Shown here: piece by piece, positions 17,251 through 26,870 of the stretch | How the letters are laid out: every line of letters starts with the position of its first letter | How positions within the stretch are numbered: the stretch's first letter is position 1 | NCBI GenBank assembly: GCA_963817395.1 | Contig: CAWFOC010000001.1 | Coordinates: forward strand, 62,001 to 126,000 | Source: CAWGYQ01 sp963817395 | GTDB taxonomy: Bacteria > Acidobacteriota > Vicinamibacteria > Vicinamibacterales > CAVPJW01 | Reading direction: 5' to 3' | Length of the DNA: 64,000 bases | Made by a program: the position numbers and the translations under genes | The notes under the pieces: generated by a model | What the model was told of the DNA's origin: nothing | The model's input: only the letters and a program-made list of their open reading frames with translations | The model's database searches: none

Positions 17251-20017
17251 ATGAACACAGCTGAACACATCAGGCTTGACGAGGCTCGGGAGCGGCAAGG
17301 TCGACTGGAAGAAATGGGGTCCTTACCTCAGCGAGCGCCAGTGGGGAACGGTCCGCGAGGACTACAGCGAGAACGGAGACGCCTGGAATTTCTTCACCCA
17401 CGACCAGGCGCGCTCACGCGCCTATCGCTGGGGCGAAGACGGCCTGGCCGGCATCTCCGACGACAAACAGCGCCTGTGCTTCGCGCTGGCCTTGTGGAAC
17501 GGGAACGATCCGATCCTCAAGGAGCGGCTCTTCGGATTGACCAACAGCGAAGGCAACCACGGCGAGGACGTCAAGGAGTACTACTTCTATCTCGATAGCA
17601 CGCCGACCCACTCGTACATGAAGTTTCTGTACAAGTACCCGCACGCGGCGTATCCCTACGCCGACCTGCTGCAGACCAACGGCCGGCGCACCCGCGAGGA
17701 GATGGAGTACGAGCTCCTCGACACCGGCGTCTTCAAGGACGATCGGTACTTCGACGTGTTCGTGGAGTACGCCAAGGGCGGTGCGGACGACATCCTCGTC
17801 AGGATCACGGCCATCAACCGGGGACCGGACGCGGCAGACCTGCATCTCCTGCCGACGCTGTGGTTCCGCAACGACTGGTCGGCCTGGATTGCCGAATCCA
17901 ACCGGGCCGCCCGGAAACCCAACCTCCGTCAGGCGGAGGCGCCGGCAGGCGTGAGCGCGGCGTCAGTGGCGCATCCGGTGCTCGGTGAGTTCGTCCTTTC
18001 GTGCGAAGGCGACGTGCCGCTGCTCTTCACCGAGAACGAAACGAACCACGAGCGGCTCTTTCCTGGGCAGAAGAACGAGAGCGCGCATGTCAAGGACGGC
18101 ATCAACGAGTGCGTCGTCCACGGCAGCCATGATGCCGTGAACCCCGACAGGCACGGCACGAAGGTCGCGGCACACTACAAGGTCACCGTCGGCGCCGGTC
18201 AGTCCGAGGTGATTCGCGTGCGGCTCTCGCCCACTTCTCCGAAGCAAGAGGGCCAACCCTTCGGGAAGGCGTTCGACGATGTCTTCGCCGCCAGGCTTCG
18301 TGAAGCCGACGAGTTTTACGCGTCGGTCACGCCGCCATCCGTGAGCGAAGACGCGGCCAACGTGATGCGTCAGGCCCTGGCGGGCATGCTCTGGAGCAAG
18401 CAGTTCTTCTTCTTCGACGGGGACAACTGGCTCGACGAGCATCATTCCAACCCGCTTCATCGCGGTTATCGCCACGCGCGGAACTCGGAGTGGTACCACA
18501 TGTTGAACGAGGACATCGTCTCGATGCCCGACAAGTGGGAGTACCCGTGGTACGCGGCCTGGGATCTGGCGTTTCACACGCTGCCGCTGTCGATCGTCGA
18601 CCCCGACTTTGCCAAGCAGCAGATGGAACTGATGCTTCGTGGCTCGTACCTCCACCCCAACGGCCAGATGCCCGCCTACGAGTGGAACTTCAGCGACGTC
18701 AACCCACCCGTCCACGCCTTTGCGACGTTGTTCCTCTATCGCAGCGAACAGGCCTGCGCGGCAAGCCGGACCTGGACTTTCTCCGATCGACCTTCAACAA
18801 GCTCCTGCTGAACTTCACCTGGTGGGTCAACCGGAAGGACCGCTTCGGCAAGAACGTGTTCGAGGGCGGTTTTCTCGGCCTGGACAACATCGGCGTCTTC
18901 GACCGCAGCGCCCCGCTGCCCACCGGCGGCCACCTCGAGCAGGCGGACGGCACGGCGTGGATGGCCCTGTTCAGCGAGAACATGCTGGAACTCGCGATCG
19001 AGCTCGCCGCCCACGATCCGGTCTACGAGAGCATGGTCTTCAAGTTCGTGGAGCACTTCTACTTCATCGCCGCTGCGATGAACCAGCTCCGGCCCCGACG
19101 GCATGTGGGACGAGGAGGACGGTTTCTACTACGACATCCTGCGGCTTCCCGACGGCCGCGCCACGCGGCTCAAAGTGCGTTCCCTGGTGGGACTCCTTCC
19201 ACTCTGCGCCACCACGGTGATCGAGAAGTCGCAGCGGGAGCAGATCCCGGGCGCGATGGCCTATGTGCAGGAGCGCCTGCGCCGGATCCCCGAACTGTGG
19301 TCGACGATACACCCGACCGGCCCGGGTCACTTCGGCGTGGCCGAGCGGGGTGTGCTCGCTCTCGTCAACCCGGAGAGGCTCCGCCGGATTCTCACGAGGA
19401 TGCTCGACGAGAACGAGTTCCTGGGACCCCACGGCATTCGCTCGATCTCGAAGTTCCACGAGCGGAACCCATATGTCGTCCATGTGGACGGCCGGGAGTA
19501 CCGGGTGGATTACCTGCCGGCGGAATCGAACACGGGCATGTTCGGTGGCAACTCGAACTGGCGCGGCCCGGTCTGGATGCCAGTGAACGTGCTCATCATC
19601 CGGGCGCTGCAGAACTTCTACCTGTACTACGGCGACCGCTTCAAAATCGAATGCCCCACCGGCTCCGGCCGGCTGATGAACCTGTTCGAGGTGAGCAAGG
19701 AGATCTCCGACCGGCTCGTCAGCACGTTCACCCGCAACGATCAGGGCCGTCGCCCGGTGTACGGCGGCAGCGAGAAGTTCCAGACCGATCCGCATTGGCG
19801 CGACTATATGCTCTTCTACGAGTACTTCCATGGCGACAACGGCGCCGGGTTGGGCGCCAGTCACCAGACCGGGTGGACCGGACTCGTCGCCAAGCTCATC
19901 GAGCTGTTCGGCGTCCTGGAACCCGAGCGCGCGCTGGAAATGGGTAAGAAGGCCGTGTTCGAAGGAAGCCGCCAGAAACTCGGTCAGGTAGGAGATGAAA
20001 ACCTGACGCAGGCATAA
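17251..20017 (+). CDS. GH63-like (MGH1-type) glycoside hydrolase (frameshifted)
   Basis: A cytoplasmic-looking glycosidase of about 920 residues, split over four phases that join cleanly. MNTAEHIRLDEARER (ATG 17251, GGAGG upstream) passes to GKVDWKKWGPYLSERQWGTV near 17295. That runs to HAFATLFLYRSEQ near 18755, then KPDLDFLRSTFNKLLLNFTW, then MWDEEDGFYYDILRLPDGRA near 19095. Conserved family blocks are GEDGLAGISDDKQRLCFALA, the (alpha/alpha)6-barrel segment QMPAYEWNFSDVNPPVHAFA and NSNWRGPVWMPVNVLII. The family includes mannosylglycerate and glucosylglycerate hydrolases and related alpha-glucosidases, and this long form is common in bacteria with trehalose or glycogen genes. No signal peptide is visible. 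It follows the TonB receptor by 50 bases. Confidence 0.85.
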
Positions 20018-20098
20018 GTCAACTGCGAGGTGAACACCTAGGGTGCCGCGACAAAAGGCGGTGGTTGTCGTCAGCTTTAGCGGAGGCGGAAAATGCGA

Positions 20099-20125
20099 AG
20101 AGGCCGCCAGAAACGGGCGACCTCT
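20099..20125 (-). terminator. Terminator-like hairpin between convergent genes
   Basis: On the minus strand AGAGGTCGCC pairs with GGCGGCCTCT (ten pairs, one G-U) across a 7-nt loop, followed by TCGCATTTT. It is placed to end transcripts of the minus-strand PEP-CTERM locus and may also serve the plus-strand glycosidase. Confidence 0.5.
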
Positions 20126-20140
20126 CGCTGCAAATTGTGA

Positions 20141-20275
20141 TGGTTGCGGGGGGGGATGTCGTCTATGGTGTCCGCCCGCGTGTCCTGGGCCGCGGCATGA
20201 CGCGCGCGCCGTCCTCCCCGTAGCACGTTTGGGTGCCGCACGAAGTGGCCCGGCTGTATGAGCACGGGCGCGGGA
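20141..20275 (+). repeat. Dispersed G-run repeat, copy B
   Basis: Starts TGGTTGCGGGGGGGG, continues TCTATGGTGTCCGCCCGCGT and GTCCTGGGCCGCGGCATGAC, and ends near CTGTATGAGCACGGGCGCG. It is closely similar by eye to copy A at 974-1106, 19 kb away, in the same orientation. Confidence 0.65.
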
Positions 20276-20356
20276 TCGATGATCCCACGCTTGGTCCTAC
20301 GTGCGGCGGTGGTCGGGGTGGGCGACGGAAGACTCGCCGACTGCCCGTGGTGGTGT

Positions 20357-21011
20357 TTAGCCGCGACGACGGCGGCGGGATGACGCTAACCCCAGAACGC
20401 CGAGCGCTACGAGGGAGAGCGTCGCGGGTTCGGGGACCACCGCAGTACTACCGGGACGGAAAAGGTAGGCGCCGGTGAAGGGGGAGTCTTGAGTCGCGAA
20501 ATGCGCCTCTTCCGCGCGCGCGCTGTCATTGCCCTGAGGGTCGAACGCGTCCCCTCCGAAACCCGCTAAGGCCAGCAGGCTACCGTTGAATAACATCGAG
20601 GTCGCTGTGAAACCACGGGTTTCCTGCTTCAGGCTCGTTGTGAACAGAGGGCCGAACGTTGTCACGAGCAGCGGCGCAAACCCAACTACCGGCCTGTAGC
20701 TCGGTGAGGTCATCAAAATTCGCGTGCGTCAGGTGAGGGTCGGCAATGTCAATGAACACGTCGCGCACTTGCGTTTGCGTCGCCCAGGTCCAACCCGTGA
20801 GTCCCACGACGCCGATGTCCGCCGTGCACGCGGTGACGCCATCCGTCGCGCACACGCCCGCGATCTGATTCCACGACAGACCCGTAGTGCCGATGAGCGA
20901 GGCTCACTCCCGACCCCCGGTGTCCGTATAGGCCACGGTGAGAGGGGTCGCCCCGGCAGCGCCCGCCATCAATCCGAACACCACGACCAGCCACGCAGCA
21001 CGGATTCGCAT
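20357..21011 (-). pseudogene. PEP-CTERM exosortase substrate, broken by frameshifts
   Basis: The 5' end is intact: MRIRAAWLVVVFGLMAGAAG is a signal peptide, then TPLTVAYTDTGGRE and an in-frame TGA. The next phase continues GTTGLSWNQIAGVCATDGVT and VFIDIADPHLTHANFDDLTE. A third phase carries GFAPLLVTTFGPLFTTSLKQ and ends VVPEPATLSLVALGVLGLAS-SRRRRRG. That end is a textbook PEP-CTERM tail: VPEPAT motif, hydrophobic helix, Arg cluster. Exosortases cut such tails and move the protein to the cell surface or exopolysaccharide. Two phase changes (near 20905 and near 20700) are needed to read it through. Given the many indels in this region they could be assembly errors, but decay is also possible. 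The internal domain is not recognised. Confidence 0.75.
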
Positions 21012-21083
21012 GGTGTCTCCCGTCACGGTTGGTGTCGCTAGCCTGTATGACCAGGCGACCGCCGGAATACTACTACAGGATCA

Positions 21084-21130
21084 GCGGGGGGGTGTCCGTC
21101 CGCGTGTCACGAGCGGCGGCCTGATGGGCA
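21084..21130 (+). repeat. Short dispersed G-run repeat fragment, copy C
   Basis: GGGGGGGTGTCCGTCCGCGT, then GTCACGAGCGGCGGCCTGAT, corresponds to the middle of copies A and B (GTGTCC..CCGCGTGTC..GCGGC.TGA). The TGGTTGC anchor is missing. The fragment lies between the PEP-CTERM locus and the small lipoprotein gene. Confidence 0.4.
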
Positions 21131-21209
21131 CGAATTCTGTGGGTATCTTTGGAGTGCGGACGTAGACTCTGCCTCCACTACTCCGATCCCCATCTCGCCG
21201 AGGAGGCGC

Positions 21210-21590
21210 ATGAAATCTCGCCGGTCGCTGGGTCTCTGTCTGTTGGTGCTCCTCTCGGTCTCCACCGCCTGCACGACTGGGCGGATGGTGTCGTTGCAGA
21301 CGCAGCCCGGTGCCACCGCGCCGCCTGGGCTGAAGTCCGGCGACCGTGTCCGGGTGCATCTGCATGACGGCAGCCGACGGGACTTCGACTTCGACCACGT
21401 TTCTGCCGATGGCGACGTATTCGGGCGGCAGCAGGAGCACGTGCGAGTGAGTGACATCGCGCTGGTCGAACGACGATCAATCAACACGGTCCGAACGTCG
21501 ATTCTCATCGGCTCCTGTGTGTTCGTCGTGGTGGCGGCGGTTTTCATGATTGCCGTCGACGACCTCGCCGAGGGCCTTGACTCCCCGTAG
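21210..21590 (+). CDS. Small lipoprotein with C-terminal membrane segment
   Basis: 126 residues. MKSRRSLGLCLLVLLSVSTAC is a lipoprotein signal with its lipobox Cys. It is followed by a short beta-rich region (LKSGDRVRVHLHDGSRRDFD, HVRVSDIALVERRSINTV), which looks like a small SH3-like or Sm-like barrel, and one hydrophobic helix (ILIGSCVFVVVAAVFMIAV) near the C-terminus. No family name can be given with confidence. It would sit in the cell envelope. It is a single gene lying between a repeat-rich stretch and tRNA-fMet. Confidence 0.65.
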   Translation: MKSRRSLGLCLLVLLSVSTACTTGRMVSLQTQPGATAPPGLKSGDRVRVHLHDGSRRDFDFDHVSADGDVFGRQQEHVRVSDIALVERRSINTVRTSILIGSCVFVVVAAVFMIAVDDLAEGLDSP

Positions 21591-21748
21591 CGCGTTTGCG
21601 TGGTTTGAACTGCCGCGGGCGACGGCATCCGAGCAGGCGCGCAACAAGCCTCCTTACCGCCCGACGGGCTGCTGCAGGTGGTGGGGAATCTCGGGGAAAT
21701 GTTGAAAGCCGCCTGAGGCCCGAGCGGCGCGGCGGCTGATTCTTATGT

Positions 21749-21825
<77 letters not shown>

Positions 21826-22054
21826 TCAGGGAAGTGACATCCGAATCTTAGCACGTTCCCCGAGCACGCGGCCACCCCTCACGATTCGCGCCGGAAGTCG
21901 CGCAAACGCGCGCGGACGACCAGGCGGAACCCGGAGTGCCCTCGGTCACGAGATCCGCGTGACCGATTCGCGCGCGCAGGTGCGACGCCCTTCCACCGGC
22001 ACACGTCGGCGGCCGCCAGTAAGTGGGTGAGTGGGGAAGAGGAGAACCGGCCCT

Positions 22055-22405
22055 CTACTTCGGTGGTTCGACGTCCTTGATGATGAAGAGCGTCTCGCCG
22101 GGCTTGATCAGCCCCAGCTCGCGGCGCGCGATCTCTTCAATGGCCTCGGGCTCCTCGCGTAGCCGGCGCGCCTGCTCGCGCAGCTGCGCGTTCTCGACGC
22201 GCGCCCGCCAGATCTCGGCCGAGAGCTCGCCGTACTGACGACGCGTCTCGAGCATGGCCAGGAGCCCGCGCTCGCCGACGAGCGCATCGATGACGAGAAC
22301 CGAGGCGACGAAGAGCAGAAGGAATTGGATGAGCCGGCGGCTCCGCCAGCCCTGCTTGGCGTCGGGCTTCTTGCGTTCTCGGTTCTTGGGAGCCTCTTGA
22401 GTCAT
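22055..22405 (-). CDS. ftsB: Septum formation initiator FtsB/DivIC
   Basis: 116 residues from ATG 22405 (MTQEAPKNRERKKPDA). A basic cytoplasmic tail is followed by one membrane helix (LIQFLLLFVASVLVIDALVG) and a periplasmic coiled coil (YGELSAEIWRARVENAQLRE, ARRLREEPEAIEEIARRELG). It ends with the typical LGLIKPGETLFIIKD block. The family forms the FtsQ-FtsL-FtsB (DivIB-DivIC-FtsL) divisome complex that licenses septal peptidoglycan synthesis. It is divergent from cutA across a 136-base gap containing direct repeats. Confidence 0.9.
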   Translation of the reverse strand: MTQEAPKNRERKKPDAKQGWRSRRLIQFLLLFVASVLVIDALVGERGLLAMLETRRQYGELSAEIWRARVENAQLREQARRLREEPEAIEEIARRELGLIKPGETLFIIKDVEPPK

Positions 22406-22450
22406 CCGCAACGAGATATCGGCCGCTCGGAGAAAATACCGCAGTTCTGC

Positions 22451-22495
22451 AAAAAGTACAAGCTATAAATAGCGCGCGCGCAGAAAAAGTACAAG
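22451..22495. promoter_or_regulatory. 12-bp direct repeats in ftsB-cutA intergenic region
   Basis: AAAAAGTACAAG occurs at 22451-22462 and again at 22484-22495, 33 bases apart (about three helical turns), in the only AT-rich patch of the divergent ftsB-cutA gap. The spacing fits two sites for one regulator on the same DNA face. Which gene is controlled, and by what, is not evident. Confidence 0.45.
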
Positions 22496-22541
22496 TCATT
22501 TCTCGCCACACGCGCGCGCGAGCGCTCGGAGGGTGCCGCCC

Positions 22542-22868
22542 ATGACCTCAGACTTCGTGATTGTCCTCACCACGCTCGGCGCCTCGACAGACGCGTCCGC
22601 GTTCGCAGCCACGCTCGTCGCCGAACGCCTGGCCGCGTGTGTCAACGTGCTCCCCGAGATGGACTCCGTCTACCGGTGGCAAGGCCGCGTGGAGCACGAG
22701 CGCGAACGCCAGCTCGTCATCAAGACAACGAGCGCTCGCGTGGCCGCCCTGCGGGACCGCCTGGCATCACTCCATCCCTACGAGGTTCCCGAGCTCCTCG
22801 TCCTGCCAGTCGTGGACGGCAGCCCAGCCTATCTCGGCTGGCTGAGCGCGGAGACGACGCCGGATTGA
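22542..22868 (+). CDS. cutA: Divalent cation tolerance protein CutA
   Basis: 108 residues from ATG 22542, chosen because GGAGGG lies eight bases upstream. Family blocks present are ERLAACVNVLPEMDSVYRWQ, LVIKTTSARVAALRDRLASL and HPYEVPELLVLPVVDGSPAY-LGWL. CutA forms very stable trimers related in fold to PII proteins and is linked to copper tolerance; its biochemical role is still not settled. It is complete and of normal length. Confidence 0.93.
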   Translation: MTSDFVIVLTTLGASTDASAFAATLVAERLAACVNVLPEMDSVYRWQGRVEHERERQLVIKTTSARVAALRDRLASLHPYEVPELLVLPVVDGSPAYLGWLSAETTPD

Positions 22869-22985
22869 ACTGCAGGATAAGCGGTTAGCTCGACGGATCC
22901 CCGGCTGAGCGCCGACCGTCCTATCAGATGAGCCCTGGATTTCGTGGCCGGCAGCTCCAGCACGCCGGCTGCACTGGGAGCCATC

Positions 22986-23327
22986 ATGACTCGGCAATTC
23001 TTTTCGGGGATGCTGTTGTCGCTGGGCCTGATCGCGTTCGGCGCCCTGCCAGCCGTCGCGCAATCCATCAGCACACGGGTGACGGATCGCGGCGGACTCG
23101 CGGTGCCAGGGGCGGTCGTCACCGTGACGTCGGACGATCACCACGAGGATCGGGTGACCGACATCGAGGGCCGGGCGCGATTCCACCCGGTGCCGCCGGG
23201 ACGGTACGAGATCACGGCCTACGTGAAGGGATTCCGCAAGGCGCGCCGCACGATTCGTGTCGACGGGGGATTGCAGACCGAGACGCTGCTGCGCGTTCAC
23301 CGCTACAAGGGGGACGGCGAGCGCTAG
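22986..23327 (+). CDS. Secreted carboxypeptidase-regulatory-like domain protein
   Basis: 113 residues from ATG 22986. A signal peptide (FFSGMLLSLGLIAFGALPAV-AQ) precedes one carboxypeptidase-regulatory-like/CNA-B-type beta-sandwich: ISTRVTDRGGLAVPGAVVTV, IEGRARFHPVPPGRYEITAY, then VKGFRKARRTIRVDGG. Such domains usually form the N-terminus of TonB receptors or large surface proteins; here it stands alone. It could be a small periplasmic adaptor or a remnant of a larger gene, but the stop is clean and the codon use is ordinary. It is convergent with the next gene, with a 3-base gap between stops. Confidence 0.75.
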   Translation: MTRQFFSGMLLSLGLIAFGALPAVAQSISTRVTDRGGLAVPGAVVTVTSDDHHEDRVTDIEGRARFHPVPPGRYEITAYVKGFRKARRTIRVDGGLQTETLLRVHRYKGDGER

Positions 23328-23330
23328 CGG

Positions 23331-24488
23331 TTACACCGCGTCGAGCGCCTGGGCGAGATCCTCTTTCAGGTCCTCGACGTCCTCGATTCCGGCGGAGATG
23401 CGCACCATCCCGTCGGTGATGCCGATCTCGGCGCGCCGTTCTGCGGGCACCGAAGCATGCGTCATCGTCGCGGGGTGCGAGATGAGCGTCTCGACGCCGC
23501 CCAGGCTCTCGGCCAGCGAGAGCAGGCGCACACGGTCGAGCAGGCGTTTGGCGGCCTCGAACGAACCCAGATCGAACGTGACCAGCCCGCCGAATCCGCG
23601 CATCTGTCTCTTCGCCAGCGTGTGCTGCGGGTGCGACGCGAGACCAGGGTAGATCGTCGATTGCACCTTCGGGTGCGCGTCGAGAAACTCCGCCAGGGCC
23701 AGGCCGTTGGCATTGTGCTGAATCATGCGCAGCGGCAGCGTCTTCGTGCCGCGCAGCACGAGCCACGAGTCGAAGGGGCCCAGGATCGCGCCTTCGGCGT
23801 TCTGCACGAACTTCAACCACTCGATGTCGTCGTCTCGTGTGGCCACGACAATGCCGCCCACGCTGTCGCTGTGCCCGTTGAGGAATTTCGTCGTGCTGTG
23901 GACCACGAGATCCGTGCCGGTGTCGATGGGCCGCTGCACGTAGGGGCTGGCAAACGTGTTGTCCACGATCATCCGCGCGCCGTGTGCGTGCGCGATGCGG
24001 GCGGTCAGCTCCAGATCCGCGAGCCGCAGCATCGGGTTGGTGGGCGTCTCGACGAACAGCATGCGCGTGTTCGCCGTCATGGCCTGCTCGACCCGCTCGG
24101 GACACGACGTATCGACGTAGGTGAACGTCAGCTCGTAGCGACGCAACACGCGCTCGAACAGACGAAACGTGCCGCCGTAGGTATTGTCGGTGACCACGAC
24201 GTGATCGCCGGACTTCAGCATGGTGGCGATCGCGCCGATGGCCGCCATGCCCGAGGCGAACGCAAAGCCGGCGCGGCCGCCTTCGATGGCGGCGACATTG
24301 GCTTCGAGCGCGCTTCGCGTGGGGTTCTGCGTTCGCGCGTACTCGTACCCCTTGTGCTTCCCGAGCGCCTCCTGCACGTAGGTCGACGTCTGGTAGATCG
24401 GGGTGATGATGGCGCCCGTCGACGGATCGGGCTCCTGTCCGGCGTGAATGCAGATCGTGCTGAATCGAGCCTTCGAATCGAGCTTCAC
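23331..24488 (-). CDS. Trans-sulfuration PLP enzyme (cystathionine gamma-synthase/lyase family)
   Basis: 385 residues, full length for the Cys/Met-metabolism PLP family. Blocks: FSTICIHAGQEPDPSTGAII, TPIYQTSTYVQEALGKHKG, EYARTQNPTRSALEANVAAI, FASGMAAIGA, and the PLP lysine in LVVHSTTKFLNGHSDSVGG. The C-terminal SLGGVETLISHPATMTHASV is typical of gamma-synthase/gamma-lyase members. These enzymes make or cleave cystathionine between homoserine and cysteine. I cannot separate synthase (metB) from lyase on sequence alone, so no symbol is given. Monocistronic; divergent from the phosphatase gene. Confidence 0.92.
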   Translation of the reverse strand: MKLDSKARFSTICIHAGQEPDPSTGAIITPIYQTSTYVQEALGKHKGYEYARTQNPTRSALEANVAAIEGGRAGFAFASGMAAIGAIATMLKSGDHVVVTDNTYGGTFRLFERVLRRYELTFTYVDTSCPERVEQAMTANTRMLFVETPTNPMLRLADLELTARIAHAHGARMIVDNTFASPYVQRPIDTGTDLVVHSTTKFLNGHSDSVGGIVVATRDDDIEWLKFVQNAEGAILGPFDSWLVLRGTKTLPLRMIQHNANGLALAEFLDAHPKVQSTIYPGLASHPQHTLAKRQMRGFGGLVTFDLGSFEAAKRLLDRVRLLSLAESLGGVETLISHPATMTHASVPAERRAEIGITDGMVRISAGIEDVEDLKEDLAQALDAV

Positions 24489-24619
24489 GGATGCACCTGT
24501 GGCGGGGATGTTATCATTCCCGAGGCAAATACACGCCGGCCCTTGACCCCCGCTCGGGATGGGGCCGACCCGGTAGCACCGCGAGTCCCTGCCTTGCGGA
24601 GGCCGACACCTCGATCATC

Positions 24620-26854
24620 ATGATCGGCCGAGCCCCCAAACCCGCACCCGTGCTTCCCCCCGTGACGTCGCGGATCGATCTCGTTCGCCGCGCGGCCCTG
24701 CACTCCCTGCCCGGACGGCTTCTCGTCGGAGGTCTGATCGTCCGGGTGATGACGACGGCGCTCCGGGCCTCGCAAGTGCCCGTCGGCGGAGTCCTCGAGT
24801 TCCTCGACATCCTCGCCTCGTTCGCCCTCGTGTGCGGCGGCGGGTACTTCGTGGTGAAGCTCGCGGGCACGGTGCGGCGGCGGCTGCTCTGGCGTGTACG
24901 CCGCAAGCTGATCCTGTCGTACGTCTTCATCGGCGTCGTGCCCGTTCTCCTGATCGTCGGCTTCTTCGTGCTTTGCGGGCTGCTGCTGTTCTTTCACGTC
25001 AGCTCGTATCTGGTGCACACGCGACTCAGGGCGCTCACCGAGCAAGCTCAGTTCGAGGCCCAGGCTGCGGCGCTCGAGCTCCAGCGGGCTGGATCGATCG
25101 ACGGGGCACGGACAGTTCTGGTGCGCCGCGAGGCGAGCTTCGAGGCGCAGTACCCGGGCGTCTCCATGGCTGTCGTGCCGACGGGCGAGAAAGGATGTTC
25201 CGGTGAGCCTGCCATCGGCGCCACCGGGCGTTCCATCCGCCTGCCGCCTCTCACTGCTGGTCCCTGGATGCACCTCAATCCACCTGACGTCCTGCCCCCG
25301 TGGGTGAGCTGTGCGGGGTTTGCGGGAATCCTGGCCTACATTCCGGAAAACCAGCAGGCGCAATCCCAGACGAATGCCGATGCCGGCCTCGACGTCTCGC
25401 AATCCACCCGGCTCGCCATTCGCGGCGCGGCCGTCCCCGACGTGGCGCAGCCCGCCTTTGCCGTCGTGGTCGACGTCCCCGTCAACGAGTCGGTGGCGAA
25501 TCAGCTTCGCGAGGACGCGGGCATCCAGCTTCGTCAGGTCAGCGTGGTCCAGACCAGCAGCGACGGCGTCAAGCCGGCCGTCGGGTTGTCAGTCCCGATG
25601 TTGCCCCCCGACGGAGCCGCTGGCGACACGAGCGCGCTCAGCTGGGTGACCCTTCTCGACTACACGGACTGGTCGACGGGACAGACGGCACCCGTCGCCT
25701 GGGCGATTACCCTGAACATCCCGCAGGTCTACGACCGGCTCTCGGCCACACAGGCGCGGATTGGCAATCGAAGCTTCGGGCAGATCCTCCTCGTCCTCCT
25801 GGCCGTGGTGGCCTCCCTGTTCCTGGTCATCGAGTTCGCCGCGCTCGTGATGGGCTTCGCGCTGGCCAAGTCGATCACCGGATCGGTGCACGAGCTGTTC
25901 GTCGGCACCGAAAAAGTGCGCGGTGGGGACTTCAGCCATCGCATCAAGATCGACGCCCGCGATCAGCTCGGCGACCTGGCCACCTCGTTCAACGAGATGA
26001 CGACGAGCGTGGTGAGCCTGTTGCGGGACGTCGAGGTGAAGGAGCGGCTGGAGGAAGAGCTTCGCATCGCGCACCGCATCCAGATGTCGCTGCTGCCCAC
26101 GGGCCCTATCGGCATCCCGGGCGTCAGCGTCACCGCCACCTGCCGACCGGCCCGTGAAGTGGGCGGCGACTACTACGATCTCTTTCCGCTGGGTCCGCAC
26201 CGCCTGGCTGTCCTGATTGCCGATGTGTCCGGCAAAGGCACGTCAGCGGCCCTCTACATGGCGGAGCTCAAGGGCCTGATGCTCGCGCTGTCGGAGACCC
26301 ACCAGTCGCCGCGCGCGCTGCTGGTCGAAGCCAACCGGATCATCGCGGCCCACATCGACTCACGCAGCTTCATCACCATGACCTACGCCGTCCTCGATCT
26401 GGAGCGCGCCACGATGACCTACGCGCGCGCCGGGCACACCCCGCTCATCTACCTGCCCTCCGGCGCCGGCCCGCGCCGCGCGCACATCCTGACGCCGGAG
26501 GGCATGGTGCTCGGCCTGCAGATTGACCGCGGCGAGCACTTCGAACGCTTGTTGGAGGAAACCACCATCGACCTCAGCGCCGGCGACCTGTTCGTCTTCT
26601 TCACCGACGGCATCAGCGAGGCGATGAATCCGCGGTCGGAGTGCTTCGAAGAATCCCGGCTCGGCGCGCTCATCGAGCGCTCGGGCGACCTGCCCTGTGA
26701 GGAGCTTCGGCAACGCGTATTCGACGAGGTGAGCGTCTTCACCGAGGGCGCCAGCCAGCACGACGACATGACGATGATTCTCGTGCGCATCGATCAGGTG
26801 GGTGTCGGCCGCGAAGGGCGTGATCTGACTCCAGCCGCCGCGCGAAGCGTCTAG
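24620..26854 (+). CDS. HAMP-domain PP2C/SpoIIE-type phosphatase
   Basis: About 744 residues from ATG 24620 (MIGRAPKPAP); an earlier start would cross the divergent gene's 5' end. Membrane helices occur at GLIVRVMTTALRASQVPVGG to ILASFALVCGGGYFVV and LSYVFIGVVPVLLIVGFFVL. An extracytoplasmic region of about 250 residues and a further helix (LLVLLAVVASLFLVIEFAAL) follow. Then comes a HAMP linker (VRGGDFSHRIKIDARDQLGD), a short coiled coil, and a C-terminal PPM phosphatase: REVGGDYYDLFPLG, LIADVSGKGTSAALYMAELK, YARAGHTPLIYL, FFTDGISEAMNP, QHDDMTMILVRI. This is the RsbU/RsbP type that dephosphorylates an anti-anti-sigma factor in partner-switching pathways. The partner genes are not adjacent. Confidence 0.9.
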   Translation: MIGRAPKPAPVLPPVTSRIDLVRRAALHSLPGRLLVGGLIVRVMTTALRASQVPVGGVLEFLDILASFALVCGGGYFVVKLAGTVRRRLLWRVRRKLILSYVFIGVVPVLLIVGFFVLCGLLLFFHVSSYLVHTRLRALTEQAQFEAQAAALELQRAGSIDGARTVLVRREASFEAQYPGVSMAVVPTGEKGCSGEPAIGATGRSIRLPPLTAGPWMHLNPPDVLPPWVSCAGFAGILAYIPENQQAQSQTNADAGLDVSQSTRLAIRGAAVPDVAQPAFAVVVDVPVNESVANQLREDAGIQLRQVSVVQTSSDGVKPAVGLSVPMLPPDGAAGDTSALSWVTLLDYTDWSTGQTAPVAWAITLNIPQVYDRLSATQARIGNRSFGQILLVLLAVVASLFLVIEFAALVMGFALAKSITGSVHELFVGTEKVRGGDFSHRIKIDARDQLGDLATSFNEMTTSVVSLLRDVEVKERLEEELRIAHRIQMSLLPTGPIGIPGVSVTATCRPAREVGGDYYDLFPLGPHRLAVLIADVSGKGTSAALYMAELKGLMLALSETHQSPRALLVEANRIIAAHIDSRSFITMTYAVLDLERATMTYARAGHTPLIYLPSGAGPRRAHILTPEGMVLGLQIDRGEHFERLLEETTIDLSAGDLFVFFTDGISEAMNPRSECFEESRLGALIERSGDLPCEELRQRVFDEVSVFTEGASQHDDMTMILVRIDQVGVGREGRDLTPAAARSV

Positions 26855-26870
26855 CATTTCTCAATCCGCC

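Larger units (their letters stand above)
20018..20356. other. Intergenic region with hairpin and repeat copy B
   Basis: About 340 bases between the glycosidase stop and the 3' end of the broken PEP-CTERM gene. It contains a terminator-like hairpin (20099-20125) and a dispersed G-run repeat (20141-20275). I see no gene in it. Confidence 0.6.

Noticed and set aside
22870..22940. Possible second tRNA or tRNA fragment after cutA
   Set aside because: The stretch has some tRNA-like words, but no T-loop (GTTCRAAYC) or consistent cloverleaf could be drawn on either strand.
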